Source: Bradyrhizobium erythrophlei
GTDB taxonomy: Bacteria > Pseudomonadota > Alphaproteobacteria > Rhizobiales > Xanthobacteraceae
Reading direction: 5' to 3'
Length of the DNA: 64,000 nt
Assembly: GCA_900129675.1 (NCBI GenBank)
Contig: FSRD01000001.1
Location: 6,189,501 to 6,253,500, forward strand
A program made the position numbers and the translations under genes. The notes under the pieces are model-generated. The model ran no database searches and was not told the DNA's origin. It saw nothing but the letters and a program-made list of their open reading frames with translations. This document shows, one piece after another, positions 19,052 through 29,131 of this stretch. Numbering within the stretch: position 1 is the first letter of the stretch; each line of letters starts with the position of its first letter.

Positions 19052-19140
19052 ACTTATTTATCATTTGCAAGGAGCGCGAAGCCGTGCGCATTCGTTGCGG
19101 AAGTATGTTCCAGCTTCCAGGCTTCTCGACGGGTTAAATC

Positions 19141-22100
19141 CTAAGCATCATCTTGCCCTGATTTCGGCAACGTGAAATGAAAAACGGCCCCCTGAGGCGC
19201 GAAGTTGCTCGCCCCGAGTCGTCCGCCATGCGCTTCGATGATCGAGCGACAGATCGAGAGCCCCATCCCCAAACCGCCCGGCTTCGTGGTGTAAAAGGCG
19301 TCGAAAAGGTGCTCGAGTGTCCCCGGCACCAGTCCCGGACCCGAATCGCGCACTTCGACGAGCACGCTGGAAGGCTCCGCCTTCCTCGTGCTGATGAGCA
19401 ACTCTCGCGTTCTGTCGCTCGTGACGCTCATAGCCTCAATTGCATTGATAGCCAGGTTGAGGATCACCTGTTGCAATTGGACCCGGTCGCCTTCCACAAG
19501 CGGCAAGCCCTCTGCGAGATCTGCCTGCACGGAAGTGCCGCTCCTCATCGCTTCGCCACGGACGAGCTCAATGACCTCGAGAATCGCCTCATTGACATCC
19601 AATCGTTCGCTCCGAGTCGGCGCCTTCTTGATGAGAGCGCGGATTCCGTCAATGACATCAGCCGCTCGATGTCCCGTCTCAACGATGGCCTCAAGCGTCT
19701 CGCGTACCTTGCCCAGTTCGGGCGATCGACGACCGAGAAAGCGTAGAGCAGCTTGGGCGTAGGCGACCGCGGCGCCGATGGGCTGTTTTACTTCGTGTGC
19801 GATGGAGGCCGTGAGCTGACCCATAGTGGCGACTCGGTTGGCGTGTGCGAGTTCCATCTGCACATCGCGGTATCGCTGCTCGCTTTCATGTGCCTCTGTT
19901 TCCACCCGCTTGCGCTCGGTCAGATCGAGCACGAAAGCGACACCTTGCTTCCCGTCTTCGTCGACGTTCGCTAGGCCGATCAGCACAGGGACACGGCTGC
20001 CATCTTTCCGGAAGAACTCCTTTTCGAAAGGTTCCAAGCTGCCGCACATCTTGAGCTGCGGAATCCACTTTCGTCTATCGAGACTAAGCCAGTCCGGCGG
20101 CGTCATATCGGTCCAACGCATGCGCCCCGAGACGAGATCCGCACGGTCGTGTCCGACCGTGCGAAGAAACGCGTCATTGGCCTCCAGAATCTGCCCTTCC
20201 AGCTCCCAGCTGAACACCCCGACGATGTTGGAGTCGACCAGCCGCCTTATTTTCGCTTCGCGGTCCCTCAGATCATCATAGAGGCGGATGTTCTCCAGCG
20301 AGATCGCCGCCTCGGAGGCCAGCAATGTGAGGACGGCCATCCTGGCGGGCGTGAAGACATGCCCGGTCAGATTGTTTTCGAAGTAGAGAGCTCCAACCAG
20401 TGTGGTCTGCTTAACCAAGGGTAGGCAGAGAATTGAACGTGCTTGATGCCGATGAATGTACTCATCGCTGGAGAACGGGTTCTCGCGTAAGACATCGTCC
20501 AGAAGAACGCGCGCCTTTGTCCGGACAACATAGTTGAGCACTGACACTGGAAGATCCGCAGCGGTTACGTTTGTTTGCCGCGGACCGACTGCCACCGCAT
20601 CACTGCCGGTCGTGGCTTCCGCCACTATCTGATACTCATCACCTCGCGCAAGGATCAATAGACCTCGTTCAGCGCCCGCGTTCTCAATTGCTGTACGCAT
20701 GAGAGTGTCGATCAATCTCTCCAGGGCGATCTCGCCCGATATGGCTTGTGAGAGTCTTATTACCGTAGCAAGATCCAGCTGTTCGACGGATGTCAGGATC
20801 GTGCTCGTCGGATCGCGCAGCGGCATTTCCGGTCTGAGATGCGGATTGAGGTTCTCGAGTTGCCGCACCTTGCCATCGGCCCCCCATTGCAGGTAGCAAT
20901 CACGGGCGTCCCGCAAATACGCGTGTGCGATCTTATCGAAGCCATGTGCCAGGTAGAAGCGCGCAGCGAGCTCGTTGGCGAGAGCCTCGTTATGCACAAA
21001 ACCATTTGCGCGCGCCGAGCGTATAGCCTGCTCGTACGAGCGCATGGCGTCGAAGTGGCGGCCTTCAATGCGTGCGATTTCCGCCCTCACCAGCGCGGCG
21101 CGGTTTTCGAAGTTTTCTGGACAATTCTCCGCCCATAGCTCGAGAAAGGTACGGTGAATCATCAGAACGTCAAAATGTTGGCGCTTCTCATCCGCAACCG
21201 CGGAATCCCAGCGCACCGCATGAGCGAGCGCACTGTAGAATCGAAACTCCGCCGTCTCGAAGTGCGACGTCGAACTCCAAAGCAGCCGTTCCGCCCTGTA
21301 TGACGCGGCAACAGCGGCGGCATGCTCCCCAGCAAAGAAATGTGCTTGCACTTTTCGGACCCAATAGCGGAACTCGGGTGACGCTAGAATCCGGTTGCCG
21401 GCTAGGTGACGCTCGAATCGAAGCTCATCGAATTCCGGTTCGTCGAAGGAGCCGAATTTCCGCGTCAACCCGCGAAGCGTGCGGATAAATCCGAGCTGCG
21501 CAGTGAGGTTATCAATGACCAGGCCGAACCGAACCTTCTGTGCGAACTCGAGACTATTCTGGGTCTGACGCTGCACTTCCGCGAGCGGATCTCCCGCCGC
21601 GATAAGATTTGTGACCAGGTAGTTGCTGCCATAAGCCGCAAACGTGAGATCGCCTTTTTCGCTGGCAATATCGAAGGCGCGATTCAGCAGATCCCGGGCA
21701 TTCCGGATATGTTCCATCCATGGCAAGACCATATTGCCAAAGCACATATACGTTCGCGCCTGGTAACGTGTTAATCCACGTTTTTCGACCAGCTCGTATC
21801 CTAGCCGACCAAAGTTCCATCCAGCCTTGTAGTTGCCGAAGCGTGGTCCAGCGATGATGGCAAACCATACATAAGCGAAGCACGACGCATCGCTGTTACC
21901 GTGCTCGAGACTCAGATTAATCATCCGGCAGATGACAAGTGAAGAAAGGTTCTCGTCAGCGATAAAGACCGCTGACATAATTCTTGTCAGAACATCCATG
22001 GTCGAGAGAGAAGTGGGGTTCGTCATTAAGGGCAGCTGGATAAGGCTCTCGATCGCACGACTTCCGAGCAGCGACCAGACATAGTCGTATTCTCGCCGGG

Positions 22101-24666
22101 CCTCCTCTTCCGTCGGATGCGCGGACCAGTCGATGCCAAGATATCGAAGGTAGTCGAGACAAACGGCGACCGCGCGGTCAAAATCATCCAAGATCGTGTA
22201 TAGATCTACGCGTAAGCATGTAACGACGGCAAGTTCGATCGTGCTCATGGCACGCGTTGAAAGCATGGCCAACCGATTCTCTGCAGCCATGGATTGGCCG
22301 GTCAGGAACTCGCATTCGGCACTGTGCAGTTCTATCGAGAAGACGAGATCACGCTGGCGTTCCCAGGCCTCCTCGGCCAGCAGCTCGGCGCCAGCCATGA
22401 AATACGTGAGCGCTGCGGCGTGGGCCGCAGACGCCTTCGCACGTTGCCCGGCGATCAGGTTGAGCTTTGCCACTTGCTCCCGTTCGTCAAGCGAGCTGAT
22501 CAGGCCCGCGGCGCGGTTAAACTGATTGACTATCTCGAAGATCGCATCCTCTTGCCTTTCGGGAGGGATGTGGGACAGCAGAAGGCGTCCAATTCGCAGA
22601 TGCGCCGCGGCGCGCGATTCCTCCGGAATCACGGAATACGCTGCCTCCTGGACACGATCATGGAGAAATCGATAGGCATGCTCGGAAGAGAGGACGAGCC
22701 CGGCTTGGACGGCTTCGCGCAAGGCGTCGTGAATTTCCTCCTCCGAAGCCGCACAAATCACTGCAAGAAGTTTGGAGTCCGCGCTGTTGCCCAGGCAGGC
22801 AAGCTGCTGTAAGGCGTTCTGCGCTTCTGCGGGCAGCCGGTGCAATTTTTCCACCATGAGGTCCAGCACATTATCGGTGTACCCCTTGGCGTGGATTCGT
22901 TCGAGATCCCAAGACCATCGCGCTTCGCGACTACGGAAAGTGAGCAAGCCCTCTTCAGCGAGAGAGGATAAAAACTGAATGGCGAAGAATGGATTGCCCG
23001 CCGTCTTCTCGTGCAGTAGCCGCGCGAGCGGCGCGGCTCTGTCTGGCTCGCAGCGAAGCGAATCCTCAATCAACTGTTTCAGGTCTTCACGAGCCATTGG
23101 CGCAAGAACGACCTCCTGCACGCGTGCTCCAGCGTTGCGAATCGCTTCGAGCTTGCGCGTCAGCGGATGGGTTGAATCGACCTCGTTGTCTCGATAGGCG
23201 CCAATCAACATCAGATGCCGCATATCCCGGTGGCTCAACAGGTCCTCGATCAAATCGAGGGTGGCCGCATCGAGCCATTGCAAGTCATCGAGGAAGAGAA
23301 CTAGTGGATGTTCCGGTCGTGCGAATACGCTTATGAATCGCCGGAAGACCAGCTGGAAGCGACGTTGGGCATCTTGTGGCGGAAAAGCGGGGACCGGCGA
23401 TTGCTCTCCGATAACAAACTTCAATTCAGGAACGAGATCGACCATAAGGAGCCCGTTTGTGCCGAGCGCCTTTTTCAGGGCATCGCGCCAGTCCCGCAGC
23501 TCGGCTTCGCTTTTGCTCAGGAGGGGACGGACAAGGCTCTGCAACGCTTGCACCAACGTCGCATAAGGTATGTCACGCTTGTACTGGTCGAACTTGCCCG
23601 AGGCAAAAAGGCCGCGCGGTGAAACGAATACCTTCTGCAGCTCATTGACGACGGAAGACTTGCCGATCCCAGAGTAACCGGACACCAGTACTAATTCCGG
23701 GGTGCCACTCGCTACGACGCGGTTGAAGGAGGCGAGCAGGGCGCCGGTTTCGGATGCTCGCCCATACAGTTTTTCAGGAATCAGTAGCCGATCTGGCGTG
23801 TCGTGCTCGCCAAGCGGAAATGCGCTGATGTGGCACCGAGCTTCCCATTCGGCAAGACCGCGCCGCAAGTCACTGTCGACGCCGGCCGCCGTCTGGTAGC
23901 GGTCCTCCGCCGTCTTGGCGAGGAGCTTCATGATGATCGCGGAGACAGGGGCTGGAACATTCTCCAAGCGCTCGATCGGCGCTACCGCCTTTCTCGCGAT
24001 ATGGCAATGAACCCACTCCATGGGATCGGAAGCCGTAAATGGAAGACTGCCGGTCAGCATTTGGTAGAACGTGACCCCAAGGGAGTAGAGGTCACTCCGG
24101 GAATCGATCGATCGGTTCATCCGTCCGGTCTGTTCCGGCGCCATGTAGGCGAGTGTGCCCGCGATGATTTCGGGAGGATCTGGCGGCTGGCGCTGACGCG
24201 GGAGGCGCGACGCAATTCCGAAGCCGGTCAGCCACGCACGGCCAGACGCAGAATCGACAAGGACATGTTTTGGCTTGATGTCCTTGTGAAGGAGACCCCT
24301 TTCGTGTAAACGGCAAACTGCAGCCGACAGCGCGACTGCAAGGCGCAAGAAGATGCCAATGTCCATGGGGGCGCCGATAAGGCGGTCGAGCGGCTCGCCC
24401 CCAGGGTCCTTGAGCAAAAGTATCGCCCCGCCGCGTTCTCGCAACAGCTCAAGCGGTCGCGCCGCCCACGCCTCGTCAAGGTCGCCCCGCAGCCCATACT
24501 CGTTGGTGACACGGTTGAGGTAGTCGGGCGTCGGGTGCTCTGCGGCAGAAAGCATGACGAGAACGCCATGCCCGTCGCCCTTCGCGCCGCGCGCTTTCCT
24601 GTAAACGACACGTTGGTCGTCCTGCCATAACACCTCCTCCGCGGTGAATTTCTCAAGCGACATCAT
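19141..24666 (-). CDS. Giant fusion: Ser/Thr kinase - AAA/STAND ATPase - GAF - PAS - histidine kinase
   Basis: About 1841 residues from ATG 24666 (ATG 24663 is equally possible). Residues 1-270 form a protein kinase with HKDIKPKHVLVD and APE in YMAPEQTGR, but with GFG instead of DFG in LTGFGIASRL. Residues ~300-700 form an ATPase with Walker A SGYSGIGKSS and Walker B LVLFLDDLQWLD. A long TPR-like helical region follows, then a GAF domain (AGAERGLLILARGDEYQIVAEA), a PAS/PAC pair (FSWELEGQILEANDAFLRTVG ... FVLDLTERKR) and a histidine kinase with SIAHEVKQP (His near 1624), N box LNLAINAIEAM, DSGPGL and GLGMGLSICRSI. The architecture is that of known kinase/AAA/sensor fusions in rhizobia and cyanobacteria. 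Its response regulator is not in the window. It is probably a soluble cytoplasmic sensor. Confidence 0.9.
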   Translation of the reverse strand: MMSLEKFTAEEVLWQDDQRVVYRKARGAKGDGHGVLVMLSAAEHPTPDYLNRVTNEYGLRGDLDEAWAARPLELLRERGGAILLLKDPGGEPLDRLIGAPMDIGIFLRLAVALSAAVCRLHERGLLHKDIKPKHVLVDSASGRAWLTGFGIASRLPRQRQPPDPPEIIAGTLAYMAPEQTGRMNRSIDSRSDLYSLGVTFYQMLTGSLPFTASDPMEWVHCHIARKAVAPIERLENVPAPVSAIIMKLLAKTAEDRYQTAAGVDSDLRRGLAEWEARCHISAFPLGEHDTPDRLLIPEKLYGRASETGALLASFNRVVASGTPELVLVSGYSGIGKSSVVNELQKVFVSPRGLFASGKFDQYKRDIPYATLVQALQSLVRPLLSKSEAELRDWRDALKKALGTNGLLMVDLVPELKFVIGEQSPVPAFPPQDAQRRFQLVFRRFISVFARPEHPLVLFLDDLQWLDAATLDLIEDLLSHRDMRHLMLIGAYRDNEVDSTHPLTRKLEAIRNAGARVQEVVLAPMAREDLKQLIEDSLRCEPDRAAPLARLLHEKTAGNPFFAIQFLSSLAEEGLLTFRSREARWSWDLERIHAKGYTDNVLDLMVEKLHRLPAEAQNALQQLACLGNSADSKLLAVICAASEEEIHDALREAVQAGLVLSSEHAYRFLHDRVQEAAYSVIPEESRAAAHLRIGRLLLSHIPPERQEDAIFEIVNQFNRAAGLISSLDEREQVAKLNLIAGQRAKASAAHAAALTYFMAGAELLAEEAWERQRDLVFSIELHSAECEFLTGQSMAAENRLAMLSTRAMSTIELAVVTCLRVDLYTILDDFDRAVAVCLDYLRYLGIDWSAHPTEEEARREYDYVWSLLGSRAIESLIQLPLMTNPTSLSTMDVLTRIMSAVFIADENLSSLVICRMINLSLEHGNSDASCFAYVWFAIIAGPRFGNYKAGWNFGRLGYELVEKRGLTRYQARTYMCFGNMVLPWMEHIRNARDLLNRAFDIASEKGDLTFAAYGSNYLVTNLIAAGDPLAEVQRQTQNSLEFAQKVRFGLVIDNLTAQLGFIRTLRGLTRKFGSFDEPEFDELRFERHLAGNRILASPEFRYWVRKVQAHFFAGEHAAAVAASYRAERLLWSSTSHFETAEFRFYSALAHAVRWDSAVADEKRQHFDVLMIHRTFLELWAENCPENFENRAALVRAEIARIEGRHFDAMRSYEQAIRSARANGFVHNEALANELAARFYLAHGFDKIAHAYLRDARDCYLQWGADGKVRQLENLNPHLRPEMPLRDPTSTILTSVEQLDLATVIRLSQAISGEIALERLIDTLMRTAIENAGAERGLLILARGDEYQIVAEATTGSDAVAVGPRQTNVTAADLPVSVLNYVVRTKARVLLDDVLRENPFSSDEYIHRHQARSILCLPLVKQTTLVGALYFENNLTGHVFTPARMAVLTLLASEAAISLENIRLYDDLRDREAKIRRLVDSNIVGVFSWELEGQILEANDAFLRTVGHDRADLVSGRMRWTDMTPPDWLSLDRRKWIPQLKMCGSLEPFEKEFFRKDGSRVPVLIGLANVDEDGKQGVAFVLDLTERKRVETEAHESEQRYRDVQMELAHANRVATMGQLTASIAHEVKQPIGAAVAYAQAALRFLGRRSPELGKVRETLEAIVETGHRAADVIDGIRALIKKAPTRSERLDVNEAILEVIELVRGEAMRSGTSVQADLAEGLPLVEGDRVQLQQVILNLAINAIEAMSVTSDRTRELLISTRKAEPSSVLVEVRDSGPGLVPGTLEHLFDAFYTTKPGGLGMGLSICRSIIEAHGGRLGASNFAPQGAVFHFTLPKSGQDDA

Positions 24667-25069
24667 CGATCCGGCCACGCTGGGGTGATTGATATTCCCT
24701 TCGACGGGAAAGCCTAGCGAAGAACCCCTGACGCCTGAAATCAACCAAAATTGCGCGTGCCGTTCAAGTTCAGTGGCCGCTAGACCCAGACGGGGCGACC
24801 TCAACCGCCGGGGTAATGGAACTCTGGACCGCGCGAGGATACGCGGGTGCGCCGCGCCGTGGCCGCACGTCCGGCCATCGAGAGGACTAACGACCCCAGC
24901 TGGTCATCGCGCCAACCGGGTGGAAGTCAGACTGACTGATAGTACTCTGCGGTCGGGAGAGCCGGCTACATGGGGAAGCGGTCAGCGGTAGTTGAATTGT
25001 TCTTGGGCGACATGGGCTCCATGCAACGGGAGTTACGGCCTTCTACTCAGAGAGAAGATCAGCTGACCA
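24667..25069. other. Intergenic, upstream of the giant kinase
   Basis: About 400 bases with no credible gene. Presumably holds the kinase promoter on the minus strand. Confidence 0.45.
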
Positions 25070-25228
25070 TGGAAACGAAACTTGAACAGATAGCAGTGAA
25101 AGCTGTGAACCAACTGCCGAAGAGCGTGGTGCGGGAAATCCGCACGCCACGTTCTGTGGGAGCCGGGGGCGGGCGACCGCCTCCGGCGACCCGGTGGGGC
25201 GCGAGGTAACTCGCGTCCCTACCGCGAA
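25070..25228 (+). mobile_element. Probable group II intron remnant
   Basis: A start METKLEQIAVKA resembles the N-terminus of intron-encoded reverse transcriptases. It fuses almost at once to a segment made of three consecutive hairpins capped by GNRA-like loops: GTGCGG-GAAAT-CCGCAC, GCCGGGGGCGG-GCGA-CCGCCTCCGGC and GGGGCGCGAG-GTAA-CTCGCGTCCC. This series is familiar from the structured RNA that surrounds the reverse transcriptase gene of rhizobial group II introns. The catalytic domains are absent. Identification is from memory of the pattern. Confidence 0.45.
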
Positions 25229-25417
25229 AGAGGGTAGGGCGCAGATCGACTTCCGTTTTTGGACCCCGTTGCGGACATTGATCTGCTCATAAGACAACAT
25301 TGCTGTCACACCAAATCTCGTTTTTCTGAATACCGTTCCAGGAATGTTTGAAGCAAGCCGGAGTTAACACGTTCGGCTGGATTGGGAGCTCGAAGGCGTA
25401 GCATGCAGGAGGTTCCT

Positions 25418-26032
25418 ATGACTAACTTGATGATCAGGATTGTGACGCTGGCAACGTGTTCGATTGCGCTGATCGCTGCGTTCTCGGTCACTCCGGTTGT
25501 TGCGGCCGGGGGCAGCGATCTAGGCGGCGGTGAGGCAAACTATAGCGGGATGGACCAACGCTCCGCTTATCCGCCTTCGTCATACCCGAAGCGATCGGGC
25601 ACCAAGGCCACTCACGCCCCCAAGGCCAAGAAAGCCAAGCAGTCCCTTTTCGACGACCCCGCCTTCGCTCATGGGTACCGCGCCGCCCACACGACAATCT
25701 ATGACCGCAACGATTATGCTGGCGCGATTGAGCAGCTAAAGGCGCTCGGCCATGACGACAACGCAGGTGTCGCCAATCTGATCGGCTACTCCTATCGCAA
25801 GCTCGGCGACTACAAGGTTTCGCAAGTCTGGTACGAGCGCGCCCTGAAAGCAGATCCGAACCATGTGCTGACCTGGCAATATTACGGTCTGTGGCAGATC
25901 GAGCAGGGCAACCGCGATCAAGCGCTCTATCATTTGAGTCGGATCGCGGCGATTTGCGGGACGGGCTGCGAGGAGTATAGGTCGTTGGCTGCCGCGCTAG
26001 AGAAACCGCCCGGCACCGGCCTGGTTTATTAG
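25418..26032 (+). CDS. Exported tetratricopeptide-repeat protein
   Basis: 204 residues from ATG 25418 (AGGAGG upstream). Residues 1-29 are a signal peptide (TLATCSIALIAAFSVTPVVAAG). A basic Ala/Lys linker follows (THAPKAKKAKQS). Residues ~85-185 hold TPR units: DYAGAIEQLKALGHDDNAGVANLIGYSYRKLGDYKVSQVWYERALKADPNHVLTWQYYGLWQIEQGNRDQALYHLSRI, described here as one region. A Cys pair sits in ICGTGCEEY. The periplasmic TPR protein probably scaffolds another protein; no partner is adjacent. Confidence 0.8.
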   Translation: MTNLMIRIVTLATCSIALIAAFSVTPVVAAGGSDLGGGEANYSGMDQRSAYPPSSYPKRSGTKATHAPKAKKAKQSLFDDPAFAHGYRAAHTTIYDRNDYAGAIEQLKALGHDDNAGVANLIGYSYRKLGDYKVSQVWYERALKADPNHVLTWQYYGLWQIEQGNRDQALYHLSRIAAICGTGCEEYRSLAAALEKPPGTGLVY

Positions 26033-26700
26033 GACGCTTTGCAGCGGCGGTCAGCGCTCGGCGCTAACGCGATGGTTGAGGCCATGTCTGTTCATGGCAG
26101 ATTTTGTTGCAAAAGTCGAAAATCGAACCACTCCGAAAATTCCGCAAAAGTTGATTTTTAGCCGACTCCGCCACTGCAATACTCCGTAGCGTCGATACGA
26201 AACTCGATGGTCGTTTTTCTGAGAAACGTGTGGTCCCTCACGTCGCCACGCACGAAACGCATCAGCGGCCCCCTAAAAATTCGGTCGTCACCGCCAAAAG
26301 ACTTTTTCAACACTATCGGCACGAACCGGACCTGCCAACCGAATTGAGCGCGTCCGGTATCGGAGTGTAAAGCGGAAAACATCTACTCGGGAAGAGTATT
26401 TCGCTTTTTTGACCCCCATTACCAGACATCGATCTCCTCGTTCAAACGAGATATACTGATGCCACGCTTGGTGTTTAATCGGACCTTGGAACCGGAACGA
26501 TGGAGCATTTGTCACTGGCGCGTGCGCAGCCGCAGGAAACCTTGCCAGCCTAGCCTTTTCAGAGGCGGCGACGCTTCCTTAATCGTCGTAAGCTGTCTCA
26601 GTGGGCAGAAATGCGGTGAACTACGGCAGCCTGTGATGGGGATGGCGAAGCTGTTTGAGCTTCGTGCCGCGCGTTCCAGCCGCTGCGAAGAGTCCCTCCG
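26033..26700. other. Intergenic, no gene recognised
   Basis: About 670 bases. It includes AT-rich sequence near 26100-26160 with TTTTGTTGCAAAA, a near-palindrome that resembles the edge of some IS elements, and a minus-strand frame at 26158-26382 that I cannot assign. A short segment at 26405-26435 resembles 25255-25285 (TTTTTGGACCCC... GACATTGATC), a repeated debris pattern. Confidence 0.4.
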
Positions 26701-28302
26701 ATGATGAAGCCGGCCGTAATTGTCCCAGAGGATCAGCCTTTCACCCTTGCGAACTTATCGCCGGGCCGGTCGCAGAGACGGCTTGCCCTTGCGGTCGCGC
26801 TCGCCTTCCTTGGCGCCCTTTTCATCTCGGCAGGGACGCTCTCGAACATTCAGCTGGGGCGGATCGACGCCTTCGTCCCGGCCTATGGCACGGCGATCTT
26901 CGTGAATGACTTGATCACCGCGGTCCTGCTGTTCAATCAGTTCGCCATCCTGCGTTCGCGTGCCCTCCTCGCAATCTCAAGTGGGTATCTCTTCACAGCG
27001 CTCATGGTCATCCCATGGATGCTGACCTTTCCGGGGCTGTTCACGCCAGGTGGCCTGCTTGGCGCGGGGCTACAGAGCACGCATTGGCTCTACGTTCTGC
27101 AGTACGCCGGCTTTCCTACGTTCGTCATCGCATATGTCCTTTTGAAGGATGCCGATCCGCCCAAGCAATTGTGGGATGGCTCAGTGGGCACGACCATCCT
27201 TTCGAGTGTAGCGATATCCGCAGCCGTCGTGTGCGCCGTGACAGTTCTTGTCATAGCGGGTGATGCATACTTGCCCCGCGTCTCAATCGATCCGGTCCAT
27301 TTTTCTACCCTCTGGCTCTATCTTGCTAGTTGTCTAATCCTGTGGAACGCACTTGCACTCATTTTGCTCTGGATCCGCCAACGTTCGGTGCTCGATCTGT
27401 GGCTGATGGTGGTTGTTTGCGCGTACGCAATTGAGATCTATCTGGTCTCGTTTCCCGGTCTAGCCCGGTTCAGCGCCAGCTGGTATGCTGGCCGGGTCTT
27501 CGGGTTCGTGTCCAGCATTCTTGTACTCTTTGTCCTGTTGCATGAGATAACGACGCTTTACGCGCAACTGTTCCGCGCGGTCTTGGCGCAACGTCGCGAA
27601 CGTGAGGCGCGGCTGATGACCGGCGACGCGGTCTCGGCTTCAATTGCCCACGAAGTCAAACAGCCACTAGGGGCGATCTTAGCCAGTGCGAACGCGGGAT
27701 TGAATTGGCTTGATCGTGGCGAGCCTGACCTCGATCGTGTCGGGGATGCATTGCGGCTCGTCGTGACCGCCGGACACCGTGCGGACGCCGTGATCGAAAA
27801 TATCCGAGCGCATTTCAAGATGGGTGCCCGGACCCGCACTTCGCTTGATATCGACTATGTCATTCAGGAAGCTTTGGCCGTCGTTCGCGACAAACTGCAG
27901 ACACATCGCGTCGCCGTTCAAGCCAACCCTAACGAACGGCTGCCGCGGATAAGAGGCGAACAGATTCAGCTCCAGCAAGTGCTAGTGAATTTGATTACGA
28001 ACGCAATTGACTCCATGGCCACGAAGAATGGGGAGCGGGTGCTATCCATAAGGTCTGAAGTCCATCACTCTGGATTTGTGATGGTGTCGGTGGAAGACAC
28101 GGGGAAAGGCCTCGAGGCCGGCGCCGTGGATCGGATATTCAACCCAATGTTCACGACCAAAACGCACGGCATGGGCATGGGGCTATCGATCTGCCGGTCG
28201 ATTATCGAGGCGCATGAAGGGCGATTGTGGGTGACCGCCGATAAGGGCCGCGGCGCCATTTTTCACTTCACGGTGCCTGTAGATCCGGGCAGCCCATCCT
28301 AG
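26701..28302 (+). CDS. Membrane-anchored sensor histidine kinase (MASE4-like)
   Basis: 533 residues. Residues ~20-290 carry about eight membrane spans in an arrangement like MASE4 sensor domains (LALAVALAFLGALFISAGTLSNIQLGRIDAFVPAYGTAIFVNDLITA region). Then come a HisKA helix pair with the phosphoacceptor in SASIAHEVKQPLGAILA and a HATPase with LVNLITNAIDSMA, VEDTGKGL, FTTKTHGMGMGLSICRSIIEAHEGR. The kinase core is strikingly similar to that of the giant fusion at 19141-24666, so the two may share a response regulator encoded elsewhere. The signal is unknown. Confidence 0.87.
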   Translation: MMKPAVIVPEDQPFTLANLSPGRSQRRLALAVALAFLGALFISAGTLSNIQLGRIDAFVPAYGTAIFVNDLITAVLLFNQFAILRSRALLAISSGYLFTALMVIPWMLTFPGLFTPGGLLGAGLQSTHWLYVLQYAGFPTFVIAYVLLKDADPPKQLWDGSVGTTILSSVAISAAVVCAVTVLVIAGDAYLPRVSIDPVHFSTLWLYLASCLILWNALALILLWIRQRSVLDLWLMVVVCAYAIEIYLVSFPGLARFSASWYAGRVFGFVSSILVLFVLLHEITTLYAQLFRAVLAQRREREARLMTGDAVSASIAHEVKQPLGAILASANAGLNWLDRGEPDLDRVGDALRLVVTAGHRADAVIENIRAHFKMGARTRTSLDIDYVIQEALAVVRDKLQTHRVAVQANPNERLPRIRGEQIQLQQVLVNLITNAIDSMATKNGERVLSIRSEVHHSGFVMVSVEDTGKGLEAGAVDRIFNPMFTTKTHGMGMGLSICRSIIEAHEGRLWVTADKGRGAIFHFTVPVDPGSPS

Positions 28303-28553
28303 TCGGGCCGACCCCATCCGTGTCACGGTCGCCCGCGAATGCTTAGGTGATCTTCTGCGCCGCCTAAGTCCGACTATGGCACTTCGCGTCGTTTCGCTGC
28401 GATGCAACGAATCGTCGGCTGTCGGGGACACAGCGGACTCGGGCAGTCAGTCCGATCGGCGCATTTATGCGTTCACGGCCTGGCCGTGAAACTTCAGGGC
28501 GACGGCGCGCAGCTGGCTCCGCCGCGCCAGCGGAGATAGGGAATGGAGGAGTG
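28303..28553. other. Intergenic
   Basis: About 250 bases with no recognised feature. Confidence 0.4.
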
Positions 28554-28975
28554 ATGTCGATCGCAGCTCACAGCAGAACCGCGGGCGACACTGGCGCCAA
28601 GGCGCGGCTCCCGATGCTGGCGCCGCCACTCGCGGCGCTGCTCTACCCCTTCGCCCTCAAGGGCTTCAACGCCAGCGTCACGCGCATCCCGGATGTCGGT
28701 GCGGGCACCTTTGCCTTGTCGTGGCTGAGCGCGGCGGTGTACCTTGCGCTGGCCTTCGCGGTGCCGCTGATCGCTATGCTCGCCGCGACTTCCTGGTGCT
28801 CCACATCACCAACCACTTGATGTTCCCCGCGGGCGCAGAAACGTACGACGCGGTGATGAAAGTGTTCCGCCATGTCTATCGCACCGGCATCGTGCAGCCG
28901 CTGGTGGTTGTCCCTGTCGGAAACCTAATCCGGCTGGCAAGTGAGGCCGAATCGCGCAATGTTTCTGGCTTATGA
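28554..28975 (+). pseudogene. Frameshifted membrane protein, unknown
   Basis: Starts at ATG 28554 with GGAGGAG upstream: MSIAAHSRTAGD..., one or two hydrophobic spans (PMLAPPLAALLYPFALKG; WLSAAVYLALAFAVPLIAMLA). Near 28785 the frame must change to continue as RRDFLVLHITNHLMFPAGAETYDAVMKV and FRHVYRTGIVQPLVVV. Homology-like sequence stops near 28912, where integrase-associated DNA begins. I do not recognise the family. Confidence 0.5.
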
Positions 28976-29123
28976 GAGAAGCTTGCAGCTTGGTCTGGTC
29001 GGTGCTGGTCCTATTGTTCCAGTCGCGGGCCTCGTTGGGAGCTGAGATCCTGGTCCTTCGTCATCAGCTTAACATCCAGCGACGGCACCTGCCAAAGAGA
29101 CTGACTTTGAGTGCCATGGATCG

Positions 29124-29131
29124 CCTGATCT
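29124..29131. repeat. Left 8-bp target duplication of the IS256 element
   Basis: CCTGATCT, identical to 30564-30571. Confidence 0.85.

Noticed and set aside
24092..24316. Possible separate small gene inside the giant kinase
   Set aside because: Explained by an alternate frame of the kinase domain.
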